Part shown: positions 27,527 to 36,910 of the stretch, one piece after another
How the letters are laid out: every line of letters begins with the position of its first letter
Numbering within the stretch: the stretch's first letter is position 1
Assembly (NCBI RefSeq): GCF_014698065.1
Contig: NZ_JACJSI010000037.1
Span: 1-64,000 of the forward strand
Direction: 5' to 3'
From: Nostoc flagelliforme FACHB-838
GTDB lineage: Bacteria > Cyanobacteriota > Cyanobacteriia > Cyanobacteriales > Nostocaceae
DNA length: 64,000 nt
Made by a program: the position numbers and the translations under genes
The notes under the pieces: generated by a model
Database searches by the model: none
The model's input: the letters and a program-made list of their open reading frames with translations, nothing else
What the model was told of the DNA's origin: nothing

Positions 27527-27573
27527 GTAACTAAGATTACAACATTTTTTATTAATGTTGTAATCTTAGTTAC
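27527..27573. repeat. 19-bp perfect inverted repeat
   Basis: GTAACTAAGATTACAACAT (27527-27545) and its exact complement (27555-27573) enclose a 9-nt T-rich loop. It replaces the conserved end of the nuclease-like relic, as if a small hairpin element had inserted there. It could also serve as terminator for the convergent amylase gene. Confidence 0.85.
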
Positions 27574-27643
27574 TTTGAATTTATAAATAATAAAGAGTGA
27601 AGAATCAAAATTTTAATTCTCCACTCTACCTCATTCTATATTT

Positions 27644-29572
27644 CTACGATTCTCTTCCCGATGCCCAGGTATCGCGCCATTTTACAGTACCTTCTTTGGC
27701 AATTACCCAACGGCGATTTACGAGATTTTCCCGCAGGGGCGATCGCCCTTCGCGCCACATAGCATATTTATAAGCAATCAGCTTACCAGTACTCTCATCA
27801 AAGGGAATTTCCGCAGACCAAGTATTCGAGTTGATGTACTCTAAAGGATATGCTTTACTGATATCCCAGTTACCTAACTCTGGGCAATCTCCTGTCACCA
27901 CAATAATTTCACCGGGTTTGGTATCCACGCCATTGAGTTGAACGCGCACAATTGTCTGTGCTTTGATCCGTTCCCCAACGTGACTGAAAACAAGCACTCC
28001 GCGTTCTTCTAATACTAGGTCATAAATTTTGCCATCTTTGACTTCATACTTGTTGCGAGTCACCACGCAAGTATGTTCTCCATCGGGCAATTCTGTTTCT
28101 ACTTCTGGTAGAGTAACTTCTCCTCCCCGGTTTAAAGCTACAAAACACACAGAGTCACGATAGCGGCGTACATAACAGTAAATATCTGCTGTTAAGTATT
28201 TTTGCCAGTGGCTACCCATTGACACGGCTGGATTCAGTCGCCGTAAGCCAGATAGTAGCCTGATGCAACGATAAACTTCACTCTCAGTATCCCAATTTTC
28301 CATCATTGGGCGGTTATATGGATCGTTACCGCCATCGGTATCGTCATGCAGATATTGTTCTGTACCGTAATAGATGCAGGGAATACCGCGACAGGTCATA
28401 ATTAAAGCGATCGCAACCTTCAACATCGCTGGATCGGGGTTCAGCGATTGGAAGCGGGACATATCATGATTATCGATGAAGGTAACTAGCTCTGTTGCCC
28501 CGTTGTAGCGATAATCTTGGTCAAAAATGTATTGAATTGTGTGGAATCCATTTTCTGAACCTTGCCCTAATGCGGCTCGAATTGCCACGCACAACCCAAA
28601 GTCTAGCAGTGTCATGCCTGAGTGGTTAACAAATTCCACTGAGCGATCGTCAGTAGGATTACTATAAATCCATTCACCAAAAATGAATACATCTGGTTTG
28701 TGATTGCTCATATCACCAGTGAATTCTTGCCAAAACCAGATAGGCATGTGCTTGACAGTATCCACCCGCAGTGCATCTACACCCCGGTCTAGCCATTGTT
28801 TAATGGCTGATTTAATATACTGACGATATTCAGTATTGTTTTCATTGAAGGTTGCTAGACCAGATAGTTCACAGTTCTGTACTTGCCAATCGTCTTCCCA
28901 GTTTTGCACTTCGCCATAGTGGTGATACCAATGATTGACATCATCATTGAAATCAGCAATTTTAACACCATCATCATACAATTCACCTTTACTACCGCTA
29001 GTGTCAGGGCTGCTATGGTTGCAGACAATATCTAGCACCAACTTCATATTCCGCTTGTGCAGTTCTGTAACTAACCGATCAAATGTGGTATTTTTTTCTT
29101 CTTGCGTAGCGTTTAAAGAAGGATTTTCTCCATCAGCAATGTAGCGAGGATTGAGCCGCTTAAAGTCTTTTGTCCAATAGCCATGTAGGGCTGCATTGCC
29201 AACAAATAACTCTTCAACCTGCTCAAACAGTGGAGTTAACCAAAGGGCAGTCACTCCCATGTTTTTGAGATAATCTAATTTATCGATGACACCTTGCAAG
29301 TCGCCACCCCAGTACTTACCCCAATCTTGTCTAGTTGGATCGTACAGTTCTGAGTTTGCACCTTCGCTGTTATCTGGATCGCCATCATAAAAGCGATCAA
29401 CCACAAGAAAGTAAATAGTTTCCTGACGAAATTCAATATCTCTGGTGTAAAGAAACTCTAAGCCAATCTCAGTATCTGATGGTGGTGTTTCTATAATAGC
29501 TTGTACTTTTTCTTGTGCAGAATCAACTTTATATTGATCTGGTGAAAACTGAGATGGAGGGGTTTGTACCAT
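27644..29572 (-). CDS. GH13 alpha-amylase family enzyme with C-terminal starch-binding domain
   Basis: About 642 residues from ATG 29572 (an in-frame TTG four codons upstream is less likely). A GH13 (beta/alpha)8 barrel carries the four classic regions: L-V-L-D-I-V-C-N-H-S, L-R-V-D-T-V-K-H-M (nucleophile Asp), F-I-F-G-E-W (acid/base Glu) and F-I-D-N-H-D-M (third Asp). The C-terminal 100 residues are a CBM20-like starch-binding domain (V-T-G-D-C-P-E-L-G-N-W-D). This layout is like cyclodextrin glucanotransferases and maltogenic amylases. No signal peptide is evident, so it may act on glycogen in the cytoplasm. Confidence 0.88.
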   Translation of the reverse strand: MVQTPPSQFSPDQYKVDSAQEKVQAIIETPPSDTEIGLEFLYTRDIEFRQETIYFLVVDRFYDGDPDNSEGANSELYDPTRQDWGKYWGGDLQGVIDKLDYLKNMGVTALWLTPLFEQVEELFVGNAALHGYWTKDFKRLNPRYIADGENPSLNATQEEKNTTFDRLVTELHKRNMKLVLDIVCNHSSPDTSGSKGELYDDGVKIADFNDDVNHWYHHYGEVQNWEDDWQVQNCELSGLATFNENNTEYRQYIKSAIKQWLDRGVDALRVDTVKHMPIWFWQEFTGDMSNHKPDVFIFGEWIYSNPTDDRSVEFVNHSGMTLLDFGLCVAIRAALGQGSENGFHTIQYIFDQDYRYNGATELVTFIDNHDMSRFQSLNPDPAMLKVAIALIMTCRGIPCIYYGTEQYLHDDTDGGNDPYNRPMMENWDTESEVYRCIRLLSGLRRLNPAVSMGSHWQKYLTADIYCYVRRYRDSVCFVALNRGGEVTLPEVETELPDGEHTCVVTRNKYEVKDGKIYDLVLEERGVLVFSHVGERIKAQTIVRVQLNGVDTKPGEIIVVTGDCPELGNWDISKAYPLEYINSNTWSAEIPFDESTGKLIAYKYAMWREGRSPLRENLVNRRWVIAKEGTVKWRDTWASGRES

Positions 29573-29920
29573 AAAAGAACTCAAAATTTAATGTAATTCA
29601 TACTTGTAGACCAACAGTACAATGTTTCGAGTATTGTATGTCGTTACAAACTTTGGTATTGTGACATCCGTCCCACGGTGTAGGTATCTATCGGTAGCTA
29701 GTTTATAATTCTATCGATAGATATAATTCATCTGCTAGAGGATAAAAACAAAGGAATATAGCAACGCTGAATTAGCGCTGGAGATTAGCTACACCTGAGC
29801 AATACTGACTAAATCACGGATTAGCCAACTTTTTCTCTATAAGATTCGCTCCATTGGTAAACTGACCATTGTCACTTTCAATCTGTTATTACTATCAAGG
29901 AATTAATTCAGGTAGCATTT
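29573..29920. other. Divergent promoter region with an inverted repeat
   Basis: Between the amylase gene (left) and the TerB-like gene (right). TATCTATCG (29685-29693) and CGATAGATA (29715-29723) form a perfect 9-bp inverted repeat about 115 bp upstream of the amylase start, a candidate operator. No gene. Confidence 0.5.
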
Positions 29921-30970
29921 ATGACCAAATATGACAAGGTTTTTAATTCACCAAAGACATCAGAGGAATCGCTAAGTCCAGAGGAAGCGGTGGCGGCGAT
30001 CGCAACTGTGACTGCGATCGCTGATTCATCTATTGAAGATGTAGATGCAGAAAGTTTAGCGGGTATTCTTTGGGAATTCGAGGTTTTCGAGGAATACTCA
30101 GAGGATGAAATCGCCGAAATAGTTGATCGACTCCTAGCCATTGCAGAAGAAGAGGGAATTGGGCCTTTGTTTAATGTTGCCAAAGTATCTCTCTCAGACG
30201 AATTAGTGCTGGATGGTTTTGCTGCTGGAGTGATAGTGCTTTTAGACGAAGAACTCGCCATCCCCAAATCCAAACAACCTTACCTCAAAAAGCTACAAGC
30301 AGCCTTAGAAGTGGAGGATGAAGAAGCAGAGGAAATTATCAAGGAGGTAATCGCAGCCTTTCAAGAAGCAGAAGATGAAGAATATGCAGACGATGAAGAT
30401 GAGACAGTAGTCATCGAAGATTTTAGCGAACAGACATATCAATCCCCATTAGGCAATTTTACCGTGCCGATTCCTGTTGATCCGCAGCAGGGTGGGAGAA
30501 TTCAGAGTCAGGAAGGAGTAGTTGGCTTTTCTGATGACATCGGTACTCTGCTGAGAATCGATTATTATCCTTTCCCACTGGAACAGTTAGAAGAAGTGGA
30601 ATCTATTGGACAAGAAGAATATTTACAAACAATTTTAGTAGACAAGTATATACCCCAAGCGATTTTCGCCAATGTACCAGATGCTTCTGTGGAGTATACC
30701 GAGTATCTGGAAAATACTTTGCGAGGCTCTTACTATGTATTAATTGATATGCCCAAAGGTTCCACCATTTCTAAGCAAGAAAATAATGGAACTGCGACCA
30801 GATTAGATGCGTACCGGGGGCTACTCTCCTTTATCAGTGGTGAATTTTTGTATATAGTTAGTAGTCAGCACAGCTTTATTAACGGCGAAACTCCCGATTC
30901 CGTTGAAGAAGAAGCTGAAGACATCAAGGAGAGTATTTTAGAGTTTGTTGAAACTATAGAATTCACTTAG
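29921..30970 (+). CDS. Acidic TerB-like protein
   Basis: A 349-residue very acidic protein. Residues about 20-135 are helical and resemble TerB (tellurite-resistance-type, metal-binding) modules: E-A-V-A-A-I-A-T-V-T-A-I-A-D-S, G-I-L-W-E-F-E-V, E-I-V-D-R-L-L-A-I-A-E-E-E-G. A Glu/Asp-rich linker (about 140-170) joins it to an unrecognised beta-rich domain starting Y-Q-S-P-L-G-N-F-T-V-P-I-P-V. No signal peptide. Promoter and terminator-like palindrome flank it, so it is its own unit. Role unknown; stress or metal response is only a guess from TerB. Confidence 0.6.
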   Translation: MTKYDKVFNSPKTSEESLSPEEAVAAIATVTAIADSSIEDVDAESLAGILWEFEVFEEYSEDEIAEIVDRLLAIAEEEGIGPLFNVAKVSLSDELVLDGFAAGVIVLLDEELAIPKSKQPYLKKLQAALEVEDEEAEEIIKEVIAAFQEAEDEEYADDEDETVVIEDFSEQTYQSPLGNFTVPIPVDPQQGGRIQSQEGVVGFSDDIGTLLRIDYYPFPLEQLEEVESIGQEEYLQTILVDKYIPQAIFANVPDASVEYTEYLENTLRGSYYVLIDMPKGSTISKQENNGTATRLDAYRGLLSFISGEFLYIVSSQHSFINGETPDSVEEEAEDIKESILEFVETIEFT

Positions 30971-31395
30971 GTAGCCATAAACCTTAGTTAAGTTGTTCAA
31001 ACTTTAGTAGTTTTACCAATATTGCTCAAATCACAGATGCGATCGCATCTGTGATTTCCATTCTTTTTTGATGGTGACATTTACTAACTGGAGTTTAGAC
31101 TAAATAGTGATTGAAGGAACGCAAATCAAAAGGAATAATTGATTAAAAATACTTGGTTCTTCAGTACCTGTTATGCCAAATTATTAATTAAATATCACAA
31201 CTAAACGTTAAGATAAAGTTTAGAACGCTTAAGTCCCAAGAATGTCCTAAAATTTTAAAAACAATGCCTGCTTTTGTTGTATAGCAATGTTTTCAGCTTT
31301 TTAGCAGATTGATTTAGCATACTAAGTACTGAAGAGTCAAATACTTTCAATTCAGTCTCAACATATCCGTGACCTTTGACAAGTGTGTAACATTT
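30971..31395. other. Intergenic region with a 30-bp palindrome centred on HIP1
   Basis: AAATCACAGATGC-GATC-GCATCTGTGATTT at 31028-31057 is a perfect palindrome with GCGATCGC at its centre, followed by TTCTTTTTT. It lies 58 bp after the TerB-like gene and may terminate it. Nothing else is recognised; 31058-31395 is AT-rich. Confidence 0.75.
31028..31057 (+). terminator. Palindromic terminator-like hairpin with HIP1 apex
   Basis: Perfect 30-bp palindrome followed on the plus strand by TCCATTCTTTTTT. The T-run is 8 bp away from the stem, so termination is plausible but not certain. Confidence 0.55.
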
Positions 31396-32214
31396 TTAGT
31401 TTGTTGTTGAGCCTCGATAAATTCGCTCCATTTGCTCTGGAGAAAGCACTGTCATTGGAAACCATTCATGTGTAGAAATAGGGGATTCCTGGGATGATTG
31501 AAGCGCCCGTTGTTGAGTTTTAGTGAAACGTATTTCCACGTTGCTAGCTGAAGGTGGGCTAAGTAACGTCTCATCTATCTCCGATGGGGGAAGCTGATTT
31601 TGAGGCAAGACATAGGCGTGCTTTCCTGCATCGTATGCGAATATTTCTCCTGTCTCGATTTGATAAATCCAAGCATAAATGCTGAGTTGCCCTTGGTGGA
31701 GCTTAGAGTGAATCACCGGATAAGTCCGTAAATTTTCGATCTGGGTGAGTACATTCTCAGCAATAATTATTTCTAAGAGTTCTTCTCCTTCGTATTGGCT
31801 ATAATTGTCTTTCACCAGTCGTCGGGTTGCCTCTGCATACTTGAGCCAGTCATGTACAAGCGGCATTTCTATCCGCAAGCTGTCTAACTTCATTAACCCT
31901 TTCATAGCACCACAATGCGAGTGACCACAGACAATAATTTGTTGAATATCTAATGCTTGAATAGCATATTCAATTGTTGCCCCTTCACCGCCATTAGTCG
32001 CACCAAATGGTGGAATAATGTTACCTGCATTGCGGATAACAAACAATTCACCTAACCCGGCTTGTGTAATCAGGTTTGGATCGATACGCGAATCAGAACA
32101 AGTAATAAATAGTACTCTGGGCTTTTGGCCATGAGAAAGCTGTTCAAACAGTTGTTCATTGGCGGGAAAATAACTACTTTTGAATTCGCGCAAACCTTTA
32201 ATTAATTTTTTCAT
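31396..32214 (-). CDS. ccaA: Beta-class carbonic anhydrase, carboxysomal CcaA type
   Basis: From ATG 32214 the protein has 272 residues, which matches IcfA/CcaA; an in-frame TTG 21 codons upstream adds nothing conserved. Zinc ligands and active site: I-T-C-S-D-S-R-I-D (Cys, Asp-Arg pair) and C-G-H-S-H-C-G-A-M-K-G (His, Cys). The long C-terminal tail ending E-Q-M-E-R-I-Y-R-G-S is characteristic of the beta-carboxysome enzyme, which turns bicarbonate into CO2 beside Rubisco and binds CcmM. No other carboxysome gene is adjacent. Confidence 0.88.
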   Translation of the reverse strand: MKKLIKGLREFKSSYFPANEQLFEQLSHGQKPRVLFITCSDSRIDPNLITQAGLGELFVIRNAGNIIPPFGATNGGEGATIEYAIQALDIQQIIVCGHSHCGAMKGLMKLDSLRIEMPLVHDWLKYAEATRRLVKDNYSQYEGEELLEIIIAENVLTQIENLRTYPVIHSKLHQGQLSIYAWIYQIETGEIFAYDAGKHAYVLPQNQLPPSEIDETLLSPPSASNVEIRFTKTQQRALQSSQESPISTHEWFPMTVLSPEQMERIYRGSTTN

Positions 32215-33229
32215 AAGAGTACCTAAATGAACAAGTAATACTTTAAATTTTTGGCTAAATAAAAATTTAATTCTCAAATTAAGGAAGCAGGGACGCGCAA
32301 AAGCAACAATTAGTTTATTTCATTGAGCATTGTTTATGAAAAAAGCAAATCGGGGGTAAAGTGGATGACCTCATTAAGTAATACAAGTATAGATACTTCG
32401 CTGCCAAAGATAACTAAGATTTAAAACTTGCTAGCACTAAGCAAAAAGCAGTCTTCAAACTGTTCTATCATGTCCGCTTGATTACTTGCTAGACCTCAAA
32501 AACCCCACCCCGCCAAAGCTACGCTTTGTCTCCCCGCTCTTCGAGAGGGAAGGAGTGCAATGACTGTGACAATCATAAATAGTTACCCGAATTTGATATT
32601 ATATTGCATTAGCGAAATTTTTGACTAAATGGTTTAAAAATATCTATAAACAGATTGACTCACTTGATCGGCTCTTGTCATTGCACTATCGGCTTAGTCA
32701 AAGGGTGAAATTAGTTGTTGTATTGTTTAAACAGTCTCGCCAAACTACCCTCTCTGGTCACAGTTTTAATGTGAAATCAATCTGTAATTAGTCATAAATT
32801 TGGTATTTCTCTCTTTCCAGTCATCTAATTTCCCATTCCCTATTTGCACAAACAATCCTTTAATGCGGAAATTTTACCAACAGCTTTTTAATGATTATCT
32901 GTTTTCGGCGAGTTATTCCCCCAGCAGAACAGCAAGTACTCGAAGCTTAGGTTTTCTCTCAAAATCTCAGCTATATTAAGTTTTTCCAGTCTTCCAACCC
33001 GCAATGCAGACCTAAAAGCGATGTCTACGATAGTCACTGAGCCAAGTCGAAGTGCGGGCTATGTCATGCTAAACGAATTCACGCATACCAGTAAACTATT
33101 GGGAACAGATGGCGTTCTTAATTTAGTATCCATAACTCATGAACTCATCTGATGTACATTTGGAAAGGGCAACGTCTGACGACAAGCCCAGAGACGGAAT
33201 GTCTCCGGTGTCTACGCTTGTGATTTCTC
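32215..33229. other. 1-kb intergenic region with decayed dispersed repeats
   Basis: No convincing gene. It contains the ccaA promoter and pieces of dispersed repeats: 32505-32560 (GCCAAAGCTACGCTTTGTC followed by CCCCGCTCTTCGAGAGGG), 33018-33065 and 33176-33218 (GACGGAATGTCTCCGGTGTC). An ORF starting 33139 overlaps the kinase start and is made of repeat-derived sequence, so I do not call it. Confidence 0.6.
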
Positions 33230-35080
33230 ATGACAATAACCCTGCTAAACAATCGCTATCAAGTTATCCAGGTAATCGGCGCTGGTGGGTTTGGCGAAAC
33301 CTTTCTGGCAGAAGATATCCACATGCCTTCTCGCCGTCGCTGTGTGATCAAGCAGCTAAAACCGATAACCAATAATGATCCGCAAAACTACCACCTTATA
33401 CAACAACGGTTTGAACGGGAAGCAGCAACCTTGGAGTTTTTGGGTGAAAGTAGTAACCAAATTCCGAAACTCTACGCCTACTTTTCTGAAAATGGACAAT
33501 TTTACCTCGTCCAAGAATGGATTCACGGTCAAACCTTGACACAAATAGTCGAAGCCAAAGGATTTGAGAGTGAAACTGCTGTTCGGCAAATTCTCTTGAG
33601 TCTGCTTTCAGTTTTAGATTATGTTCACAGCAAAGGCATCATTCACCGGGATATCAAGCCTGAGAATATTATTCTCCGTTCTGGTGATGGCAAGCCAGTT
33701 TTGATTGATTTTGGGGCAGTCAAAGAGACAATCCGTTCAGTGGTTAATACTCCAGGATACCCCACGCGATCGCTCGTCATTGGTACACCTGGTTATATGC
33801 CTAGCGAACAAGCCGTTGGCCGCCCAGTTTACGCCACTGATATCTACAGCTTAGGTTTAACAGCGATTTATCTCTTGATTGGTAAACACCCGCAAGAATT
33901 ACAAACTGATCTAAAAACTGGGGAAATACTTTGGCAAGATCACGCCCCTCATGTCTCCTCCCAATTAGCGGCGATACTTAATCAGGCAATTAAACCTCAT
34001 GCTGGCGATCGCTACAGCACTGCTAGTAAAATGTTATATGCTTTGCAGTCTGCCAATAATATACCTCCTGAGTTAGCTGCAAATACTCCCACAGTAATTT
34101 TTTCTCCCACTACATCGACTCGACAAACCCAGGCATTATATTCTTCACAAAATAATTCTGCAATCGCACCATCTTCCTCTGGTAGAAACTGGCAAAAACC
34201 TGCTGTGATTGTTGGTAGTTTGCTGATAGGCGGTTTGCTTAGTACAGTAGCAATTTCTAACATCACTCGTCAGCAAAAACCAGAAACAACTATTGCCACA
34301 AGTCCTACCCCATCGCCAGAATCTTTGCCCACTCCTGCATCTAGCGAACCGCCTGTTTCTTCCCAAACTTCTCCAATCCCAGTTGTACCGACTTCACCAG
34401 CACGACGGCGAGTAATTTCCAATCCTTTGCCAACCTCTGATCCCCCAGTTGTATCTATACCACAGCCAGAAAAAGAGCCTGTAACTTCAGATACTCCAGC
34501 GCCAGTAGTATCTACACCACGGCCAGAACCAGAGAATGAGGCAATGCCTGCTTTGGGTAATGCCAGCCCAGTTGCCACACCAGAAATGCGTTCCACGCCA
34601 CAGAAGAAGCCGCGCAGTAAATTAGCTGCAACTACCAGCAGGCAAAGCGTTCCCGCATTCCCCACAGGTACACCAAGAAACATCGTAGAAGCTACCCTCG
34701 GCAAACCAAATCGAGATTTAAGAGGCGCATGGGGTAATACCCGTGCTGTCGTTTACAAACTAGTGCCAAACAAAATTGACCTTGGCTACTTATTTGATCG
34801 TAATTCTAAAGTGCTGCGTCAAACTGAGGTATCTTTTGCCCAATCGGTAGACCCGCAGGTAATGGAGACTACCTTAAATGGAATGTTAGGTGGACAAGCC
34901 ACTGAAGATATAAAGCAGGGACTCAAACAAGTACAACAGCGTCAGTCTGATAATTTTAGTTTTAATAGTGGCTCAGTCAAGGGTCAGATTATCCGCCAAC
35001 AATGTAATTTTATTTACATCAGCATCTGGGATGTAAATTTACATGATTTTGTGAATCCATCTACAGCTAAACAGTGCTAA
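33230..35080 (+). CDS. Membrane-anchored eukaryotic-type Ser/Thr protein kinase
   Basis: A 616-residue protein. Kinase domain about 10-275: glycine loop I-G-A-G-G-F-G-E-T-F, V-I-K-Q-L (ATP Lys), H-R-D-I-K-P-E-N-I with Asp141, and D-F-G with Asp160, so it looks active. A helix at about 324-343 spans the membrane, followed by a Pro/Thr/Ser-rich stretch (345-470) and a conserved C-terminal domain (F-P-T-G-T-P-R-N-I-V-E-A-T-L-G-K-P, about 480-616) on the far side, which is probably the sensor. ATG 33230 chosen. The next gene, a HAD-type membrane protein, follows 57 bp later and may be a partner. Confidence 0.9.
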   Translation: MTITLLNNRYQVIQVIGAGGFGETFLAEDIHMPSRRRCVIKQLKPITNNDPQNYHLIQQRFEREAATLEFLGESSNQIPKLYAYFSENGQFYLVQEWIHGQTLTQIVEAKGFESETAVRQILLSLLSVLDYVHSKGIIHRDIKPENIILRSGDGKPVLIDFGAVKETIRSVVNTPGYPTRSLVIGTPGYMPSEQAVGRPVYATDIYSLGLTAIYLLIGKHPQELQTDLKTGEILWQDHAPHVSSQLAAILNQAIKPHAGDRYSTASKMLYALQSANNIPPELAANTPTVIFSPTTSTRQTQALYSSQNNSAIAPSSSGRNWQKPAVIVGSLLIGGLLSTVAISNITRQQKPETTIATSPTPSPESLPTPASSEPPVSSQTSPIPVVPTSPARRRVISNPLPTSDPPVVSIPQPEKEPVTSDTPAPVVSTPRPEPENEAMPALGNASPVATPEMRSTPQKKPRSKLAATTSRQSVPAFPTGTPRNIVEATLGKPNRDLRGAWGNTRAVVYKLVPNKIDLGYLFDRNSKVLRQTEVSFAQSVDPQVMETTLNGMLGGQATEDIKQGLKQVQQRQSDNFSFNSGSVKGQIIRQQCNFIYISIWDVNLHDFVNPSTAKQC

Positions 35081-35137
35081 TCTATTAAATTATCGATAAC
35101 ACAAAAAATTACATCAGTATATCAAAATATTGACCTT

Positions 35138-36910
35138 ATGATAAATACACTCAGTGACAGTGATGAAACTCCCTTGCCTAATGTAGCAAATATTGCTGAA
35201 CTTGAAGCCCCCGTAACTGATGTAGTAGATATTGCCGAACATGAAGCTGATGTAAGAAATATTGCTGACTTTGAAGTTCCCGTAGCTGATTTAGTAAATA
35301 TTTCCGAACCTGAAGCTTCCGTAGTTAATGTAGTAAATATCATTGAAGCTGAGACATCCGTAACTGATGTAGTTAACATCATCGAAACTAAGACATCCGT
35401 AGCTGATGTAGTTAATATCATTGAAACTGAAACATCCGTAGCTGATGTAGTTAACATCATTGAAACAGCGCCGGATGGTACACCCATCATAGTAGATTTA
35501 GATGAAACTGTCTTCCTACGGAATTCCACACAAGAGTATCTCAACACTTTAGAACCCCGCATACTTGGGTACTTGTTGCTCACCTTGTTGAATGTTCTCA
35601 AACCGTGGAATTGGCTACCAGGGAAAATTAAAGGAGAGGTTTCACGAGATTGGATACGAGTTTTAATCGCAACCATACTTTTTCCCTGGACTGTAATTTT
35701 GTGGCAACGGCGAGCTAAACAGCTAGCTCAAGCTTATGCCAACACTACCCTGATCCAGGCACTTACTAAGAATCCGAATTTACGTGTAATACTAGCCACC
35801 CAAGGGTTTGGTTTAATTATTCGTCCGCTGTGCAAACACCTACCTATAACTTTTGATGATGTCATCCCTTGTCGATTCTGGCAAGGAGGGATAGATAGAC
35901 AGCGAGGAAAACATTTTTTAGTGACAGCATCACTGGGAGAAAAGGAAGTTGCTCGTGCGATCGCAGTTACAGACTCAGTTGATGATAACCAATTACTTGC
36001 ATCTGTAGCAACTCCATGTTTAGTTATTTGGCCGGAAGCAAAGTATGTTTCAGCTATGGCCGACATTTATATTCCGTTTTTGTATCTAGAGCGAGCAAAG
36101 CGGCCAGGTAAAAAGTTTTTTCTGACCAAGGTATTATTAGATGATCTTGTGATCTTAATAGTAGGTTTGAGTTTGGTGAATAGCCAACCAATTCTTCATG
36201 CCATTAGTATGTTTTTTTTAATACTTTCTTTCTGGTGCATCTATGAACTAGGCTATGTGGAAAATGACATAGTTGCTGAACGGTTTGAGAAAAAACCAAC
36301 GCTTTCAGAAACGTACCAAAAGTATAAGAACCGAATCAGTGTATGGCAGGCTTGGCTTTGGTCTGTAACTTTCGCGGTTCCTGGACTAATTATTCTGGAA
36401 TTGACTAAAGTTGTCTCAAGTGATAAAAGTTTTGCTACCGAAATTAGTGCCCTAGACTCAGTAGCGATTTTGACTAATATGGCACTGTGGGTCGGTCTAC
36501 TCGTGTTGGTACGAGTGAGTTACTATGCTTACAACCTTGTTGATAAGCAGACACGAATTTGGCTTTACTTTTTATTGCAAGCTTACAAGTACTTTGGCTT
36601 TCTGGTAGTCACAACAAGCAATATTATTGGGTCGATATTATTCACAGCACAAGTGATTAGTCGCTGGATACCTTATTTTATTTATCGTATGACTAAAAGT
36701 GAGTGGTCAAAAGATTTACCAAATCAACTGGTTCGTATCTTTCTGTTTGTATTTATACTTTTTGCTGTCGCGCTAGGAACTGAAAATATTTCTATATTAA
36801 TGAATTGGCAGACTTTGATAATTTTCGTTTTGTATACCTACCGGGCAAGACATCAAATTTTGAAAATAGTCAATGAAATGCATCCAATTTCCCAAGATAA
36901 ATTAAGATAG
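35138..36910 (+). CDS. HAD-type polytopic membrane protein with N-terminal 13-residue repeats
   Basis: A 590-residue protein. Residues 12-111 are tandem repeats of about 13 residues (T-S-V-x-D-V-V-N-I-I-E-T-x). Then a HAD phosphatase-like core: D-L-D-E-T with Asp120 and Asp122 (motif I), V-I-L-A-T-Q-G-F (motif II) and A-V-T-D-S-V-D-D (motif III). The rest (about 325-580) has seven or eight membrane helices; the segment Y-E-L-G-Y-V-E-N-D-I-V-A-E-R recalls the second polar motif of UbiA-type prenyltransferases, seen fused to HAD domains elsewhere. No proven function. 57 bp after the kinase gene, same strand. Confidence 0.6.
   Translation: MINTLSDSDETPLPNVANIAELEAPVTDVVDIAEHEADVRNIADFEVPVADLVNISEPEASVVNVVNIIEAETSVTDVVNIIETKTSVADVVNIIETETSVADVVNIIETAPDGTPIIVDLDETVFLRNSTQEYLNTLEPRILGYLLLTLLNVLKPWNWLPGKIKGEVSRDWIRVLIATILFPWTVILWQRRAKQLAQAYANTTLIQALTKNPNLRVILATQGFGLIIRPLCKHLPITFDDVIPCRFWQGGIDRQRGKHFLVTASLGEKEVARAIAVTDSVDDNQLLASVATPCLVIWPEAKYVSAMADIYIPFLYLERAKRPGKKFFLTKVLLDDLVILIVGLSLVNSQPILHAISMFFLILSFWCIYELGYVENDIVAERFEKKPTLSETYQKYKNRISVWQAWLWSVTFAVPGLIILELTKVVSSDKSFATEISALDSVAILTNMALWVGLLVLVRVSYYAYNLVDKQTRIWLYFLLQAYKYFGFLVVTTSNIIGSILFTAQVISRWIPYFIYRMTKSEWSKDLPNQLVRIFLFVFILFAVALGTENISILMNWQTLIIFVLYTYRARHQILKIVNEMHPISQDKLR
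35354..35470 (+). repeat. 39-bp tandem repeat in coding DNA (three near-identical units)
   Basis: Three units of 39 bp encode T-S-V-(T/A)-D-V-V-N-I-I-E-T-x. Units two and three differ at only a few bases. More diverged units precede them back to about 35171. This points to recent unit gain by slippage or unequal exchange. Confidence 0.85.

Noticed and set aside
33139-33375. 78-codon ORF overlapping the kinase start
   Set aside because: It is out of frame with the kinase and largely composed of dispersed-repeat sequence.
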